Position numbers and translations under genes: made by a program
Notes under the pieces: generated by a model
What the model saw: only the letters and a program-made list of their open reading frames with translations
Told to the model about the DNA's origin: nothing
The model's database searches: none
Shown: piece by piece, positions 63,253 through 64,000 of the stretch
Layout of the letters: the number at the start of each line of letters is the position of its first letter
How positions within the stretch are numbered: position 1 is the first letter of the stretch
NCBI GenBank assembly: GCA_041920215.1
Contig: JAYRSJ010000007.1
Span: forward strand, 1-64,000
Length of the DNA stretch: 64,000 nucleotides
Source of the DNA: JAYRSJ01 sp041920215
GTDB lineage: Bacteria; Pseudomonadota; Gammaproteobacteria; Burkholderiales; Burkholderiaceae_C
Direction of reading: 5' to 3'

Positions 63253-64000
63253 TCAATCTGCGCTGGCCTTGATCTGCAACGCGCGCTGGTAAAGGCCGTT
63301 GCGCGGCGCGCCGCTGATCTCGGCCGCCATTGCCACCGCCTGTTTGAGCGGCATCTCGCGCAGCAGCAGGCCCAGCAGGCGCTCGACCTCGGCGGGCAAG
63401 GCCTCGGTCTCGGCTGTGGCGGGCGCGGCCGCATGCAGCACCAGCACGAACTCGCCGCGCTCGCGCTGGGCATCCTCGGCCAGCCAGGCCGGCAGCGCGG
63501 CGGCCTTGAGGGTGTGGACGGTCTCGAACTGCTTGCTCAGTTCCCGGCACAGGGTCAGGTCTTGCGCCGGCGCCAGCTCGGCCAGCAACTCGGCCAGTGC
63601 GCGCATGCGATGCGGCGCCTCGAACAGCACCTGGCTCTGGCGCTGCCCCAGCAGGGCCTGCAGCGCACTGCGGCGCTCCTGCGCCTTGGTGGGCAGAAAA
63701 CCGGCAAAGGCAAAACCCTGGGCGCGCGCATCGCCGCTGACGCTCAGCGCGGTCACCACGCTGCTGGGGCCGGGCAGCGGCAGCACCCGGAAGCCGGCAG
63801 CTGCCACCGCCGCCACCAGCACCGCGCCAGGGTCGCTGATCGCCGGGGTGCCGGCATCCGACACATAGGCCACCCGCTGCCCCTGGGCCAGGCGTTCCAG
63901 CACCTGGGCGGCGGCCTCGTGCTCGTTGTGCTGGTGCAGCGCGATCAGGGGCTTGTGCAGGCCCAGATGGCGCAACAGGCCGGCGCTGACTCGCGTGTCC
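63253..64000 (-). CDS. rsmI: 16S rRNA (cytidine(1402)-2'-O)-methyltransferase, 5' end beyond the window
   Basis: SAM-dependent methyltransferase of the tetrapyrrole-methylase fold that modifies C1402 in the decoding centre. Visible from DTRVSAGLLRHLGL onward: HQHNEHEAAAQVLERL, VAYVSDAGTPAISDPGAVLV, LPLPGPSSVVTALSVSG, FAFAGFLPTKAQERRSAL and FEAPHRM. About 249 codons are present of the usual 280-300. The start, with the N-terminal VATPIGNL segment, lies off the right edge. It is 22 bp upstream of tldD and in the same orientation. Confidence 0.93.
   Translation of the reverse strand, partial: DTRVSAGLLRHLGLHKPLIALHQHNEHEAAAQVLERLAQGQRVAYVSDAGTPAISDPGAVLVAAVAAAGFRVLPLPGPSSVVTALSVSGDARAQGFAFAGFLPTKAQERRSALQALLGQRQSQVLFEAPHRMRALAELLAELAPAQDLTLCRELSKQFETVHTLKAAALPAWLAEDAQRERGEFVLVLHAAAPATAETEALPAEVERLLGLLLREMPLKQAVAMAAEISGAPRNGLYQRALQIKASAD

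Overview
The window is a high-GC chromosomal segment of a beta-proteobacterium, most likely order Burkholderiales (Comamonadaceae / Sphaerotilaceae / Roseateles-like). The main evidence is the gene order ponA | pilMNOPQ-aroK-aroB-dgt-gltBD and rplM-rpsI-erpA, the OmpC-type 'QSSVTL' porins, Coq7, and a betaproteobacterial-type T2SS. I see no rRNA, tRNA, CRISPR or prophage. The genus is inference.

Layout. 1-16402 (minus): glutamate synthase gltB and the start of gltD, a solitary REP-associated (RAYT) transposase with degenerate terminal repeats, dgt, aroB and aroK, an Ig-domain lipoprotein inserted between pilQ and aroK, then pilQ-pilP-pilO-pilN-pilM (type IV pilus assembly). 16641-19634: penicillin-binding protein 1A (plus), then cyaY and lptM head to head. 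19653-24897 (minus): a dipeptide/oligopeptide ABC transporter (dppB-M20 amidohydrolase-dppC-dppD-dppF) with no binding-protein gene. 25051-28264 (minus): a DUF3047 lipoprotein and two OmpC-type porins with clear terminators. 28599-32779: coq7, an OsmC-family gene, a candidate small RNA, ilvA and a divergent CobT-like gene. 32806-43822: a complete type II secretion cluster, gspC divergent from gspG-H-I-J-K-L-M-N-D-E-F, mostly with overlapping stop/start codons. 43968-49347: a stand-alone Lon-like AAA ATPase, a cytosolic-type 5'-nucleotidase and an exported tricorn-like protease. 49363-54913: tyrS divergent from an M23 endopeptidase and anmK (cell-wall recycling), then erpA, rpsI and rplM. 55227-58035: a GNAT acetyltransferase, a DUF2726 protein with a tandem DSRL repeat, and an SrkA-like kinase. 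58044-64000 (minus): htpG with a sigma-32 type promoter, a small unknown gene, aroG (DAHP synthase), tldD, and rsmI running off the right edge.

The most striking observation lies between tldD and aroG. A 25-codon ORF in which 8 of residues 3-14 are Phe, Tyr or Trp ends shortly before a 12-bp terminator hairpin with a U-run. Codons 18-20 of the ORF carry a copy of the core of the terminator's 3' arm, so they can pair with its 5' arm. This is the architecture of a ribosome-mediated transcription attenuator for aromatic amino acid biosynthesis. The leader ORF also appears leaderless: its extended -10 box puts the transcription start at the ATG. Other items of interest are a roughly 115-nt structured RNA candidate with a strong terminator upstream of ilvA, a CobT paralogue lacking the family's signature residues, and the Ig-domain lipoprotein translationally coupled to aroK.

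All function calls come from reading protein motifs by eye; no database search was run.
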